Shown: positions 11,568 to 21,993, counted from the first letter of the stretch. The stretch: 64,000 nucleotides of DNA from Lepus europaeus (GCF_033115175.1 NC_084831.1:45168002-45232001); one strand, 5' to 3'. A program made the numbers and translations. The notes: generated by a model from the sequence alone, not told the origin.

Positions 11568-11890
11568 TTTTTTTTTTTTTAGAGATTTATTTATTTATTT
11601 CAGAGGTAGAGTTATAGGCAGGGGAAAAGCAGAGAGAAAGGTCTTCCATCTGCTGGTTCACTCCCCAAATGGGCACAATGTCCGGAGCTGCGCTGATCCG
11701 AAGCCAGGAGCTTCTTTTGGGTCTCCCACACAGGTGCAGGGGCCCAAGCACTTGGGCCATCTTCTACTGCTTTCCCAGGCCATAGCAGAGAGCTGGATTG
11801 GAAGAGGAGCAACCAGGATAGTAACCGGTGTGCACACGGGATGCCTGTGCTACGGGCAGAGGCTTCGCCCACTACACCACAGGGCCGGCC
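11568..11890 (-). mobile_element. C SINE, full length
   Basis: TTGTTTTGG repeats at 11550 and 11893 mark the target site. Poly(T), then TTTATTTATTTATTTCAGAGG. Confidence 0.94.
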
Positions 11891-12149
11891 CTTGTTTTGG
11901 CCCTCTATAAATCAACCTCTTTTTTTTAGCAATTTCACTATGATGTATGTCAGAGCAGATTCCTTGTACTTCTGTTCACAGAGCTTTTGCAATCTGTGGC
12001 TTTATGTCATCAGTTTTTCTAAGTTCTCTATTAAATCACCAAAATCACTTCTCCATTAGATCCCCCTCTCCTTCCAGGATTCCAATTACGCTCATAAATT
12101 TTCTCTTTTGCCATCTTTTCTTCTTTTTCTTTTAGAGAAACAGTTGCCA

Positions 12150-12330
12150 AATGTCTACCCGAGAAGAGTCAGAATGCTGTCCAGCTCTCCCGGGTCCTTG
12201 AGGCATCCCCACTGCCTCCAGGGGCTGCATTAGCAGGAAGCTGCAATGGGCACTGGATATGGGACCTGAGCCTGGGTTCTCCGGAGTGGGACGTGGGCAT
12301 CCTAACCTCTGGCTAAACACCCTCCCGCAT
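12150..12330 (-). mobile_element. C SINE fragment, diverged
   Basis: CATTAGCAGGAAGCTGCAAT and GTGGGACGTGGGCATCCTAA match the head half in minus orientation; the tail half is not seen. Confidence 0.6.
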
Positions 12331-12508
12331 CACGTGTCTCTTGTCTCCAATATCTCCGTCCATGCTTCATTCCGGAGTTTTCTTCTATCCTAGCTTCCAA
12401 GGCACTTTTTAGCTTTGTCTTATCTGCAGCTAAACCTATCCAGACTGCTTAATTGTGGTTAACCTATTTTTCTATCTAAATATTTTTTGTTAAAATTTTA
12501 TATAAATT

Positions 12509-12828
12509 TTGGCCGGCTCAACAGGCTAATCCTCCGCCTTGCGGCGCCGGCACACCGGGTTCTAGTCCCGGTCCGGGCACCGGATTCTGTCCCAGTTGCC
12601 CCTCTTCCAGGCCAGCTCTCTGCTGTGGCCCGGGAGTGCAGTGGAGGATGGCCCAAGTGCTTGGGCCCTGCACCCATGGGAGACCAGGAGAAGCACCTGG
12701 CTCCTGGCTTCGGATCAGCGCGGTGCACCAGCCGCAGCGGCCATTGTGGGGTGAGCCAACGGCAAAGGAAGACCTTTCTCTCTCTCTCTCTCACTGTCCA
12801 CTCTGTAAAAAAAAAAAAAAAAAAAAAA
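12509..12828 (+). mobile_element. C SINE, young CAGGCTAATCC-head subfamily
   Basis: GGCCGGCTCAACAGGCTAAT (a few head bases missing), CACTGTCCACTCTG and a 20-base A-tail. CpG-rich, little diverged. Confidence 0.95.
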
Positions 12829-13753
12829 GTGCACCACAGCAACTCCAACCGGAGCCTACGAGCCCCCGAGTGGCCGTCAGCACCACCTGTGGGTGCTGTC
12901 CAACCGATGAGCTGGCTGAAGAACCTGTCCACCATAGCAGCCACGGCTCACATACCTCAGACACTTGCCTGAGAGGGCATCACGGGACAAACCCAAATCC
13001 CGCCGTGCAGCCTCCTGGTGGGCGGCAGGAGCACCACCTGGACGCTTGTTGGCCCAGACTCTGCACACCTTACAGGCCCTGCCGGTGAATCGCACGCCCA
13101 CCGAGCCCCCAACCCACTGCGCTAGACTGTCAAGCCCTCGAGGGCCGTCCTGTCCGGCCGGCTAGCTGTGCCACAACAGACACGCGGTGAACGCTGCCAA
13201 GCGATAGGCCAGCTCCGCATCGCCCACCACATCACGGCCCCAAGTGCCAAGGCCGCTCAGGAGCCGACTGAGAAGTGCGAGGCGATGTGCTTTGCCGTCC
13301 CCTTTCTTGCCCTCCACACCATGAAAATTCTGCTTATTTAAAAGTGGCCGTCAGCAGCTTGCTATGAACAGTCCGACTGGTAACTGCTGAATGAGGCCGT
13401 CTGTGTGAAGCTGTCTGCTTCTAAGGAGAGGGGACTATGGATCGGGAGGGCAGGAGAGCGAGTGGAGGACCCTTGTACTTCAACTACCTACTAGAGGTGA
13501 AGTTCAGGCCAATTCATGTAAAGCTGCCAGACAGAACTGTTAGCCTGGGGAATAGGCTCCTTTGAGAAGCACTATCTTGGCAAGGAAAGAAACTTCTGTG
13601 AAGACAAGGCTTTCAGCACCTCATGCTTTGTTTAGTTTTGGAAGAAAGACAACCAAGACAGACTCGGAGAATTCAGGCTCCTCAGAGCTACCACGAAACG
13701 CGGAATGCTCACCAGGTGAGTCTACTTAAGGGCAAAAGCTGATCTCAAGAGGG
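12829..13753. other. GC-rich unassigned block downstream of NDC1
   Basis: 12830-13350 is GC-rich with many CpG dinucleotides and several short frames on both strands. One plus-strand frame near 13210-13345 runs QLRIAHHITAPSAKAA and beyond before a stop. It could be a decayed processed pseudogene or a small CpG cluster; I recognise neither. 13350-13753 is unremarkable. Confidence 0.35.
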
Positions 13754-14040
13754 GCCAGTGCTGTGGCACAGTAGGTTAAGCCTCCGCCTGTGATGCCAGC
13801 ATTCCATATGGGCACCAGTTCAAGACCCAGCTGCTCCACTTCCGATCTAGCCCCCTGCTAAAGGCCTGGGAAAGGCAGCAGAAGATGGCTTAAGTGCTTG
13901 GGTCCCTGCCACTCACGTGGGAGACTTGAAGAAGCTCCAGGCTTCTAGCTTCGGCCTGGTACAGCCCCAGCCTTTGCAGCCTTCTGGGGGAGTGAAACAA
14001 TGGATGGAAGATCTTCCTCTCTCTGTAACTCTGCCTTGGA
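13754..14040 (+). mobile_element. C SINE, tail lost
   Basis: GGGGCCAGTGCTGTGGCACA head; stops at CTCTGCCTTGGAATGAAG without the AAATAAATAAA tail. Confidence 0.92.
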
Positions 14041-14090
14041 ATGAAGTTAAACCTTTTCAAGTTTTATAAGCAACTAAATTGCAACAGTTA

Positions 14091-14113
14091 AACACACACA
14101 CACACACACACAC
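14091..14113. repeat. (CA)n microsatellite
   Basis: About eleven CA units between the SINE and the inferred NDC1 transcript end. Confidence 0.97.
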
Positions 14114-14185
14114 CCCAGAAATTCATTAACTGACCTTGTAAACACACATATTTCACTACATAGTCCCGGTTTTAAAAATTGGCCA

Positions 14186-14191
14186 TTTATT
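14186..14191 (-). terminator. NDC1: Distal poly(A) signal AATAAA of NDC1
   Basis: AATAAA on the minus strand, at the far end of the repeat-free UTR block and just before the CA microsatellite. Cleavage would fall near 14165-14175. Chosen as the main end because the SINE-free block stops here. Confidence 0.55.
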
Positions 14192-15130
14192 TTTCCACCT
14201 AATTCAGTATCAATGATATACAAAGGATATAAACAGAGCATCATAAATATTTACAGGAGGACACAAAAGCCAGTGACCAAGGGAGAAATCCGGCAAAGTA
14301 ACGAGTTGCTGCTTAGCCAAGTGCACCCATCTGCACAACGTGCATTCGAGAACAGCTTCCCACTTCTCTGGGAAGAAGCTGTGTGGATTTACACCTCTCA
14401 TAAGGATCAAGCAAACATTACAAGAGCTGATACACTCATGTTTTTGACTGACAGCCAGAAAGAGGCTTTGAAAGAACATTTTCTTAATTTTGCTGCCAAT
14501 GTTACAGCATCCATGGGCAACTGGACAGGAGGTGACTTCAAGGAAATGCTTCTCTCTTCTTGGCCTCCCCTAAGGTTCTCCTTATACGTAGGAGAAGCCC
14601 TCTGGAGTAAGACCCCAGCCCCAACAGATGGAGAGATTATCAATACACAGTGGCGGGTCTTATCTACCAAACACACCGATCTAGGGAGGCAGTTTCCACA
14701 TTGCCAACAGGCAGACACAACGTGGCCTATAGTCTGGCACAGCGCATTGTCCTGAGAGAAAGCAGGCACCAACATCTCAGAAGCATTCACGTGAACATCC
14801 CATACAACTCTCCCTGACGTATACGGCGAAAACCTAAACTCAGGCATTTTCATTTTACACACGTCAGAAGTTGGAAGGAATCATCCCACCTTCAGCCTCA
14901 GGAGAACATAATGGGTTAAATACCCAATTCTTCATAAAGGAAGCAGATTAGGAATCCTTGTCTCCCCAGATGCCTCAGCCAGGGGCAGCACAGCGCATGC
15001 CTCTAAAACATGGAACACACAGTCCTCAGTGGACCCGGCCACAATCTCTGGTCATCTCTAAGAGGCCACTCATCAAAATTCGACTTTTAACATTCAACAA
15101 CGGAGGTCAACGCAACTTCAGACACAATGC

Positions 15131-15172
15131 AAAAAAAAAAAAAAAGAAAGAAAGAAAGAAAGAAAAAAGAAA
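15131..15172. repeat. A-rich / (GAAA)n tract in the NDC1 3' UTR
   Basis: An A-run, then GAAAGAAAGAAAGAAAGAAA and further A-rich sequence. In the mRNA this is a pyrimidine tract (T and TTTC). Confidence 0.95.
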
Positions 15173-16432
15173 AGCAAAAGCCAAGGGCAATAGCCTAAAC
15201 ACCCAAATGCTTGACAAATGGGGAACTGTCTGTCCCATAAAGACACTTTAAAGGCCAGCAGGATTCATTTATAATTTGGCATGTGCTGTGGAAGGGGCAA
15301 CAGGGCCCGGAGCTAAAATATTCTGTTGTAAAGATATAATACATCAATGAATCAGACAAATGGTAGACATATATGCCACATTAAAGACTCCCATACACAA
15401 TGCTGTGCTGACTTGAAAGAAAAAAATCGGGGACTCTAGAGGGAAGAGATAATAAGAAAAAAATCACAAGGGAGCATTTCAGTCCAAAGCTGGTCCTACG
15501 AATATCTACCACCAGGACTTCCAATCTTTCATCTCCAAAGAAGTTGATCTAATAAATTATAAAATTACCTCACTCACACTTGGGACTTACAACATGCTCC
15601 AAGTACAGTAATCTCGCTGATGCTGGCTTTCACTCACTCTTTCATGACTAAGTTGTATCTGGCTTTAAAGATTTTCCTATTATATTTTAATTAGCCAGTT
15701 ACCACAGCAGAGGCCACTCCCTCTGTGAGGCCAGACAAGCAAGACGAAATAACCCGACCTAATGAAGATGAAACATGGGGGTAAAAAAGGAACATTCCCT
15801 GGGTTTTCTTGCAAAATTTTTTTCTCTTGCTTGAAAAACTCTGCCAAAAAACGAAAAAAGAAAAACTCTGCAATTACTTAATGTTTTGTTCCAGAAAAGA
15901 AAGCAAAACTAGTTGGGTAAATACTCATATACTTATTGTTTACTAGCATGATACAAAATAAATTCATATTGTCTATTGTTTTTCAAAAGCCAAATGTGAA
16001 CGTTTAATCTTGTAACTTAAGAACTGAATTTTTCCACATTCCTTTATATAGAGTTAGCATCTGTAAATTGAGACTTTTTTTGGACAATCATGCAAATTTA
16101 ATTTGTCCCTGGAAACAAAAACACAACCTAACAGATTAACAAAATATGTCTTTTAGACAATATTTTTTCTGTGAATTTCTCTCCACTGTTACTGTTTTGG
16201 TCCTTCAGTAAACAGAAACTACTCTAGAAAGGTTTATGTCACTTGACGTTTATAGTGAGCTAAACTCAGAATGATTAGGGAGACTGTATCTAGTCGACAC
16301 ATATTTAACTTCTGAACTGGCTCCATTCTTTTCAAAAGTAAATTCTAAAAAATTTGGAGTGATTATTATTAAGTTATACGAGCTTGAGACATTTCTACTG
16401 CCATAGATGCTTCTGTAAAATTGAATAAAGAT

Positions 16433-16438
16433 TTTATT
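16433..16438 (-). terminator. NDC1: Possible proximal poly(A) signal of NDC1
   Basis: AATAAA on the minus strand about 226 bases after the stop codon. Use of this site would give a 3' UTR of roughly 250 bases instead of 2.5 kb. Only the hexamer is seen; use is unproven. Confidence 0.35.
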
Positions 16439-16663
16439 GTACCACACACACAAAACAATCGGTACAGAAAAGGCAGTTTTCAGTTATTCTGTTGAGAATT
16501 GCTTTCCATGATTTCTCCCATTAAAGTATAGTTTTCAAAGCAACCACCACGACAAAGGAAGCATCTAATTAGTCCAGTTTCTTCTGATCCAAGAATGCCG
16601 AACATTTACTGTCCCATCTGTAGTTGTATCAGCAGTGTAATGAACACAGTTTATATTACTTAA

Positions 16664-16727
16664 CTATTCTTTGAACTCCAAGAACTGTTGAAGTCTTCTC
16701 TGATGTTCTGCAGATGCTTGCACAGCA
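16664..16727 (-). CDS. NDC1: NDC1 exon 18 (last exon, coding part)
   Basis: The acceptor reads TTTAG then TGCTGTGCAAGC. The first base completes an Asn codon with AA from exon 17. The exon then reads AVQASAEHQRRLQQFLEFKE and ends at TAG (16664-16666), which matches the NDC1 C-terminus (residues 654-674). The 3' UTR continues in the same exon. Confidence 0.97.
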
Positions 16728-17759
16728 CTAAATGAAACATAAATTCAAAGCATAAGCTTTATTTTACATTAAGCATATTAAGTGAACCACAGAGCACAGA
16801 GTCAATATTTTTCAAAACAATTAAAAATGAATAGAAATCTTCACTTATTTAGTACTTCTGAAAAACGTCGGATAAAAACCCTTTTTAATCTACTGAAGAG
16901 GAGGGCTTGCCCTCAGTAACAGCATGCTTCTACCTTCTAACGGACCGGAGCAAATTGAGACCGACAAGTGAAGGCATCGATCTTAACCTGCTCTGCTGTG
17001 GAACCTGCTGTGCAGAGTTGCAGGCCTTGCAGTCCATTTTCTGGATTTTATTATTTTATTTAAACCAGATTCCAACATTATCTTTGAGCTGCGGAGTATT
17101 TGAATTGCCTTTAATAGAAAATCCTTTAAACTAAAATGTTTGGTTAAAACACAATAGACTACATTAATCGTTTTCAAAGGTAACAGGCTTGGTGGTTTAG
17201 ATTTCCGTCTCCCTTTGAACCCAAGCATGTTCTGGAGGGGGGCGCTCAGTGTGCTCTGTGCCCTCGGCACCGCGGAAACGCGTCACCTGGACAAAACCAG
17301 CACAGAACCGCAGAAACGTGTCCAAAACTGCCTCGCAAATTCAGGCAAAGCTGGAATACAGTGAAGGAGTCACTGTAACATGTCATTACTGAATAAAATT
17401 CCAGGTAACCAAAGGTCACCACCTTAAAGTATAAAGACGGCCTTATTTTAATCAGCTTGCTACAAATCGTCCTAAAACGCCTTGTACACAACATCTCTGC
17501 TTTCTTAAGCCACACGGAAAGCACGCGGAGCAGCGCCCTGTGCCAAGGTGCCCTCCGGAGGTTGAGGCTGGCGTCTCTAACTGCCCGCTCGGAGCGCTCT
17601 CCAGCACCACAGCTGTAGCGCTCCCTGGACTCCCAGCAGTGAGGTAGCCCATACCATCTATCGTTAGTGCTCCCACCACTGAGAACGACCTCTGCCCCTC
17701 AAATCCATCTTGCTATGTCACATACTAGAGAAGCAGCAACTACAACTGGCCTATATCGA
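16728..17759. other. NDC1 intron 17, repeat-free part next to exon 18
   Basis: About 1 kb without SINE. 17240-17680 is locally CpG-rich (CACCGCGGAAACGCGTCACC). No exon recognised. Confidence 0.5.
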
Positions 17760-18057
17760 GGAGCAGACATTTGGCTCGGCAGTTAAACCCCACGTGGGCT
17801 GCTGGCATCCCACAGGAAGGTCTGGTTTGAGTGCAGGTTTCTCACTCGGTACTGTGGACGGAGGACCAGGGCAGGTGATGACTCAAGTGCTCAGGGCCTT
17901 GCTGTCCACACGGGAGACCTGGAGTGAGTTCCAAGCTCTTGGCTTCAGCCAGGCCCAGCCCTGGCTGTTGCGGGCATTTGGGGCGTGAATTAACAGATAG
18001 AAGATCTCTCTCTGTGTGCCTGTTTCTCTGTCTTTCAAATAAAATGAAAATAAATAA
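17760..18057 (+). mobile_element. C SINE, old subfamily
   Basis: GCAGACATTTGGCTCGGCAG head variant; tail TCTTTCAAATAAAATGAAAA. Confidence 0.85.
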
Positions 18058-18069
18058 CTTTTAATTGCC

Positions 18070-18390
18070 TAAATTAAGAGTAAAAGAGGGGGAGGAAATA
18101 GAGGGATGTAGGTCAAGGGATACAAAGTAGCAGAGATGTAGAATGAGCAACTCTGTAGGATCTAATGTACAATGTGAAGACTTCAATTCATAAAACTGCA
18201 TTACAAGTTCTGGTCAAAGAAGGCTTTCAGGTGCTCCTGCCACCAGCCAAAACCTACGTGAGACGACAGATACATTAATCTGCTTCACTACAGGCATCAT
18301 TTTGCTATCTATATGCATCCCACAGTCACGTTGTAGACCTCAAATATACACTGTAAAATTTATTTGTGAAAAAGCGCACCATCAGCTCAA
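18070..18390 (+). mobile_element. L1 3'-end relic
   Basis: ACAGGCATCATTTTGCTATC, CATCCCACAGTCACGTTGTA and CCTCAAATATACACTG resemble the terminal part of a mammalian L1. The 5' limit is uncertain. Confidence 0.6.
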
Positions 18391-18585
18391 GGGTTTACTG
18401 CATTTACTCCTGGTTCTTAGAAGTGGGGCTCCGGGCAGGGAACAGTTGGGTGACAGCCACTGTCACAATAAATGAGTGCAGTGACATTGTAAGTGGATGA
18501 GCCCAGTGTACCTCTCTCAACAGCAACTGAGGCACAGCAGGTTGGACGGCACTCCCTTCTCTTGGCAGCATTAACAGTGTCAGAG

Positions 18586-19043
18586 AGAGCTGATCTCCCA
18601 GACATGGACAGGACTGACAGACTGATGGCTCTTTCTCAATTATGTGGGTGGTGCTGCACGGCCGTTTTTAGTTGGTGGAGCGATTTGTCTGCTTAATTCT
18701 GGTAACGAATGAGACTCTGGCATGCACACTAGCTATGCGATCCCTGAGCGGTCCGTGTCCCCCAACTTCTTAGAAGGACAAGTGGCGTTCAGCCACCCAA
18801 GACTGAGCAATAACAGGTCTGTGATGCCCTTAGATGTTCAGGGCTGCAGGCATGCTACCCTGACTGGCTAAGCATGTACCTACCCTACGCCGGCAGATAC
18901 AGGTAACCCGTTGAACCCCATTCAACAGGGACTGGGGACTGCAATTATTCCCCATGAACAACATTGATTAAGTCCCTGCCCTTTGCACAAAATAAATAAA
19001 TCAATTTTAAAAATTTAAAAACAAAAACAAAAAAAGAGCTGAT
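18586..19043 (+). mobile_element. L1-mobilised insertion carrying the 18S fragment and an A-rich tail
   Basis: The 18S fragment is followed by AAAATAAATAAATCAATTTT and a long A-rich tail. The insertion is bracketed by AGAGCTGAT at 18586-18594 and 19035-19043, a short target-site duplication. The AAATAAATAAATC portion resembles the end of a C SINE, which suggests a chimeric transcript or template switch; the tail could also be plain decayed poly(A). Confidence 0.7.
18595..18990 (+). pseudogene. 18S ribosomal RNA retropseudogene fragment
   Basis: The sequence follows the 3' third of mammalian 18S rRNA with scattered substitutions. Landmarks are TGGTGGAGCGATTTGTCTG, ACTCTGGCATGC, CCCCCAACTTCTTAGA, GGACAAGTGGCGTTCAGCCA, GAGCAATAACAGGTCTGTGA, CCTACCCTACGCCGGCAG, CAATTATTCCCCATGAAC and TGATTAAGTCCCTGCCCTTT. 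About 32 bases are missing after CCATGAAC, and the copy stops well before the true 18S 3' end. It lies in NDC1 intron 17, antisense to the gene. It cannot be a functional rRNA. Confidence 0.95.
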
Positions 19044-19512
19044 TACAGGTTGGGGAGACAACAGTTCGCTGGTTGGCAATACAGACATCACAGATAGAAC
19101 AAGGGCTGGAAAGATTTAAGTCTGAATTCTGGTTTTTGCAACTTACTACCTGCATAACCGTGGCCAAGTCATTAGGGCAAATTATTTAAATCATTAGGTA
19201 TCTTGCACAGGATCACAGAGAGTCAATGATGAACCAGACATAAATTCAGATGTTTTAACCCGAGAGCTAACATTCTATCATCTCATTCTGTCCTATATTT
19301 GTATGACAGATTCTACTGATCTCACCAATTTTCGTGCATATTTACAATGGGCTTTTCTCAAAGAAATCAGGGCAGAATTCCATTCTCACAATTTTTCATC
19401 AGTTATCTATCCCCCCTCCACATCTAATAAATGTTTGCGGCTTTACCAGCAATCTACATCCTATCCATCTCATCCTGCAAATTCACCAGAGGATAAAGTC
19501 TGAGCTTATCCT
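19044..19512. other. Intron 17 with probable MIR fragment
   Basis: 19110-19280 (AACTTACTACCTGCATAACC, GGATCACAGAGAGTCAATGA) resembles a diverged MIR in plus orientation; the remainder is unassigned. Confidence 0.45.
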
Positions 19513-19665
19513 AAAGGCAGGGAGAGGGGAAACAAGCGCTCCCCTACACTGGTTCACTCTCCAAATGCTTGCAGTAGCTGAAGCTGGGCCAGGCCAAAGC
19601 TGAAAGCTGGGAACTCAATCCAGGCATCCCAACCCATGTCTTACCCATTAGGCCAAACGCTCAAA
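19513..19665 (-). mobile_element. C SINE, internally deleted
   Basis: CACTGGTTCACTCTCCAAAT to CCCATTAGGCCAAACGC; the central half is missing. Confidence 0.75.
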
Positions 19666-19758
19666 GAAGAAAGATGAATCATGATAGTTACACCTCACAG
19701 GGTCTTTGAGAAGAAGAAGCTGTCTATCTAGAACAGCGCTGTAATGGTAGAAATGTTT

Positions 19759-19961
19759 TGGGGCTGGTGTGTGGCACAGAAGGTTAAACCACTGCCTGTA
19801 ATCCTGGCATCATCAATAAGAGTACCGTTTACCATTCAGCGCTCTGCTAATGCACCTGGAAAAGCTGCAGAGGATGGCCCAAGTCCTTGGGCCCCTGCTA
19901 CCTATGTGGGAGACTAGGATGGAGTGTATCTATCATATAAATTAAAAAAAAAAAAAAAATG
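19759..19961 (+). mobile_element. C SINE, 3' half deleted
   Basis: GGGGCTGGTGTGTGGCACAG head; jumps from GGGAGACTAGGATGGAGT to an A-run. Confidence 0.85.
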
Positions 19962-20124
19962 ATAGAAAACATGTATGCTGTCCAGTCTGGTAACCCCAGG
20001 CCATATGTAGTTACTGAGTACTTGAAATGTGGCTAGTGTGGCTGACAAAATGAATTTTAAATTTTATTTAACTTTAATTAACAAATTTTGGACAGCACAT
20101 CTCTAGAAGACATTGAATAAGTAA

Positions 20125-20412
20125 TTTTTTTTGGTTTTGGTTTTTAAAGATGTATTTATTCATGTATGTGACATGCAGAGGGACAGAGAAAGGAAAAGAC
20201 AGAGAGAGAGGAAAAGACAGGAAGAGACAGGTATCTTTCATCTGCTGATTCACTTCCCAAATGGCACAAAGGCAGGGGCTGGTCTAGGCCGAACCAGAAG
20301 CCCACAAGTCCATCTGGGTCTCGCACTTGAGTGGCAGAGGCCGAAGCACTTGGGTGATCCTCCAATGTTTCACAAGCACATAAGCAGGGAGTTGGATTAG
20401 AAGAGAGAACAA
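20125..20412 (-). mobile_element. C SINE, head truncated
   Basis: T-rich tail, AAAGATGTATTTATTCATG, then an AGACAGAGAGAGAGG tract; stops at TAGAAGAGAGAACAACTTGG, where the next SINE starts. Confidence 0.88.
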
Positions 20413-20413
20413 C

Positions 20414-20734
20414 TTGGGACAGTGTTGTGGCACAGCGGGTTAAGCCACCATCTGCAACCCCAGGTCAAGTCCTGCTGCTCCACTTCCAATCCAGCCCCCT
20501 GCTAATGTGCCTGGGAAAGCAGCAGGTGATGGCCCAAATCCTTGGCCCCTGTACCCACGTGGAAGACCTGGATGAAACTCCTGGTTCCTGGCTTCAGCCT
20601 GTCCCAGCCTCAGCTGTTGTGGGCCTTTGGGGAGTGAACCAAAGGATGGAAAATCTTTCTCTCTATATATATTTTTCCTTCTTTCCCTCTGCAACTCTTT
20701 CAAATACATAAAATAAATCTTAAAAAAAAAAAAA
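20414..20734 (+). mobile_element. C SINE
   Basis: GGGACAGTGTTGTGGCACAG head directly abutting the minus copy, so the pair is head-to-head. Confidence 0.92.
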
Positions 20735-20794
20735 TTCTTCTCTGACCACCTTTAACTGACTACATTTTCATGACAGACCCCACCCTTAAAAGGG

Positions 20795-20890
20795 GGGAGG
20801 GGTAGCAGCCAAGACTTGAATTGGCACTCCGATACGGGATGCCAACACCACAATCGGCTGCTTAACTCACTCCACACAAAGCCAGCCCCT
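20795..20890 (-). mobile_element. C SINE head fragment
   Basis: AGCCAAGACTTGAATTGGCA to CACAAAGCCAGCCCC, only the tRNA-like third. Confidence 0.8.
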
Positions 20891-21636
20891 TTTCTGTTGG
20901 TTTTTCAACAAGTTAATAAACCTCTTAAGAGGATTATTCAGCTCTTTTTATCCCCACTCAGAACCAAAGCGCTCCACAAATACTGGCTCCTGCTGTTGCC
21001 TCGTATTCTAGAAGTAAAAGCAGCAGCAAACGTAACCAGCTTCTAAAAGCAGGCATCCTGAGGAAGTCGTCAGCTACGTATGACCGCAGACAGAAGACGC
21101 AGAGCAATCTCCATGCCTCCTGCAGTTCATTTATAATTATGATAAACACAGTTCAATGAATAAACTACTGCCCCTCACCCTGCCTAGCTGGAGCGTTTCA
21201 CGAGAGAAAAGCGGTAAACATCAATGACTCTACATATAAACAGGCTTGGCTTGGAAGATGCCGGGACCTGTCAGGGCTTTCCCATTGTGATTCACAAAGG
21301 GCAGGTCTCATACGTGGAATACGCTGCTCACCCCAAGTCTTAACCTGCTGACTAAGATGTAACAACAGAATTAGCCTTAATATTCTTTTCTGGAAAGGGA
21401 TTCATGTTGTCTTTTTCCTCCGCGAAAGGTCTTTTAGTAATTAGCATATACACACACATATGTAAACAATTACATTTGCTGCTTTTATAACTTTCTATCC
21501 TCTTTTGTTCATTTGAGAGAAATCTCCAAAGTTTATAAGAGGCCAGGTTTTAAAATATAAGGGTTATGCCTACATCCAAGCTGTTAATTTATGTGGGAAT
21601 CATCACCAAAGAACACACTTCACCACCTGAGCCTTT
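20891..21636. other. Intron 17, nothing recognised
   Basis: Unique-looking sequence up to the tandem duplication at exon 17. Confidence 0.45.
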
Positions 21637-21878
21637 ACAACTAATGAACTTATCTGCTCCCAGAGAACCCCTGGAGTAGGCTATTAGCAGGATCAACACA
21701 GGTATGCTCACTTCAGATTGTCTCCAAACGTGCTGGTTATTCGATAGATGGCAGTTTACAACTAATGAACTTATCTGCTCCCAGAGAACCCCTGGAGTAG
21801 GCTATTAGCAGGATCAACACAGGTATGCTCACTTCAGATTGTCTCCAAACGTGCTGGTTATTCGATAGATGGCAGTTT
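21637..21878. repeat. Exact 121-bp tandem duplication across the exon 17 donor
   Basis: Bases 21637-21757 and 21758-21878 are identical by eye. Each unit holds the last 46 coding bases of exon 17, the donor GTGAGC and the start of intron 17. The junction shares the 3-base microhomology TTT. The copy at 21637-21757 has no acceptor, so it is an exon fragment. Total identity implies a recent event or an assembly artefact. Confidence 0.93.
21706..21711 (-). other. Duplicated, probably silent, exon 17 splice donor
   Basis: The second copy of the donor GTGAGC lies 121 bases downstream of the real one in the direction of transcription. Splicing here would retain in-frame stop TGA from the first donor, so it should give a non-productive transcript. 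Confidence 0.6.
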
Positions 21879-21993
21879 TCAGGGACGCTCGGAATGCGAA
21901 CCGTAATGTCTTGTAAGAAGTGTCCACAAGGCTTCCCGGAATCCGGGGTGGTTTGCTGGAAGCATGAGGAAGCTTGAAGTACTTGTCGACTGC
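21833..21993 (-). CDS. NDC1: NDC1 exon 17
   Basis: The acceptor is CTTGTCTAG before GCAGTCGAC; the donor is AA|GTGAGC at 21827-21832. The 161 bases encode residues about 601-654, from [20 protein letters not shown] to TSTFGDNLN, and end in phase 2. The last 46 bases of the exon and its donor lie inside an exact 121-bp tandem duplication. Only this distal copy is continuous with the acceptor. Read-through past this donor meets TGA at once (AAG TGA), so the proximal donor must be used for a full-length protein. Confidence 0.96.

Larger units (their letters stand above)
14170..16663 (-). other. NDC1: NDC1 3' untranslated region
   Basis: The region from the stop codon to the distal AATAAA is about 2.5 kb and carries no SINE, in sharp contrast to its surroundings. 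Beyond it lie a CA microsatellite and a SINE. The UTR is AT-rich and holds an A-rich/GAAA stretch at 15131-15172. The lower boundary is inferred from the poly(A) signal at 14186-14191 and could be 10-20 bases off. A 180-codon open frame on the plus strand (14213-14755) lies inside it and is probably fortuitous. Confidence 0.75.

Noticed and set aside
12498-12944. 148- to 161-codon frames on both strands
   Set aside because: They are mostly the young SINE at 12509-12828 with its poly(A) read as lysines or phenylalanines.
1-14000. Exons of GLIS1, the human neighbour on this side
   Set aside because: No zinc-finger codons (C-x2-4-C ... H-x3-5-H) or other recognisable exon were found.
18595-18990. 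A functional rRNA gene
   Set aside because: It covers only part of 18S, has an internal ~32-base deletion, many substitutions, and retroinsertion hallmarks.
21712-21757. The extra exon 17 fragment as a separate, mutually exclusive exon
   Set aside because: It has a donor but no acceptor before it, so it cannot be spliced as an exon on its own.
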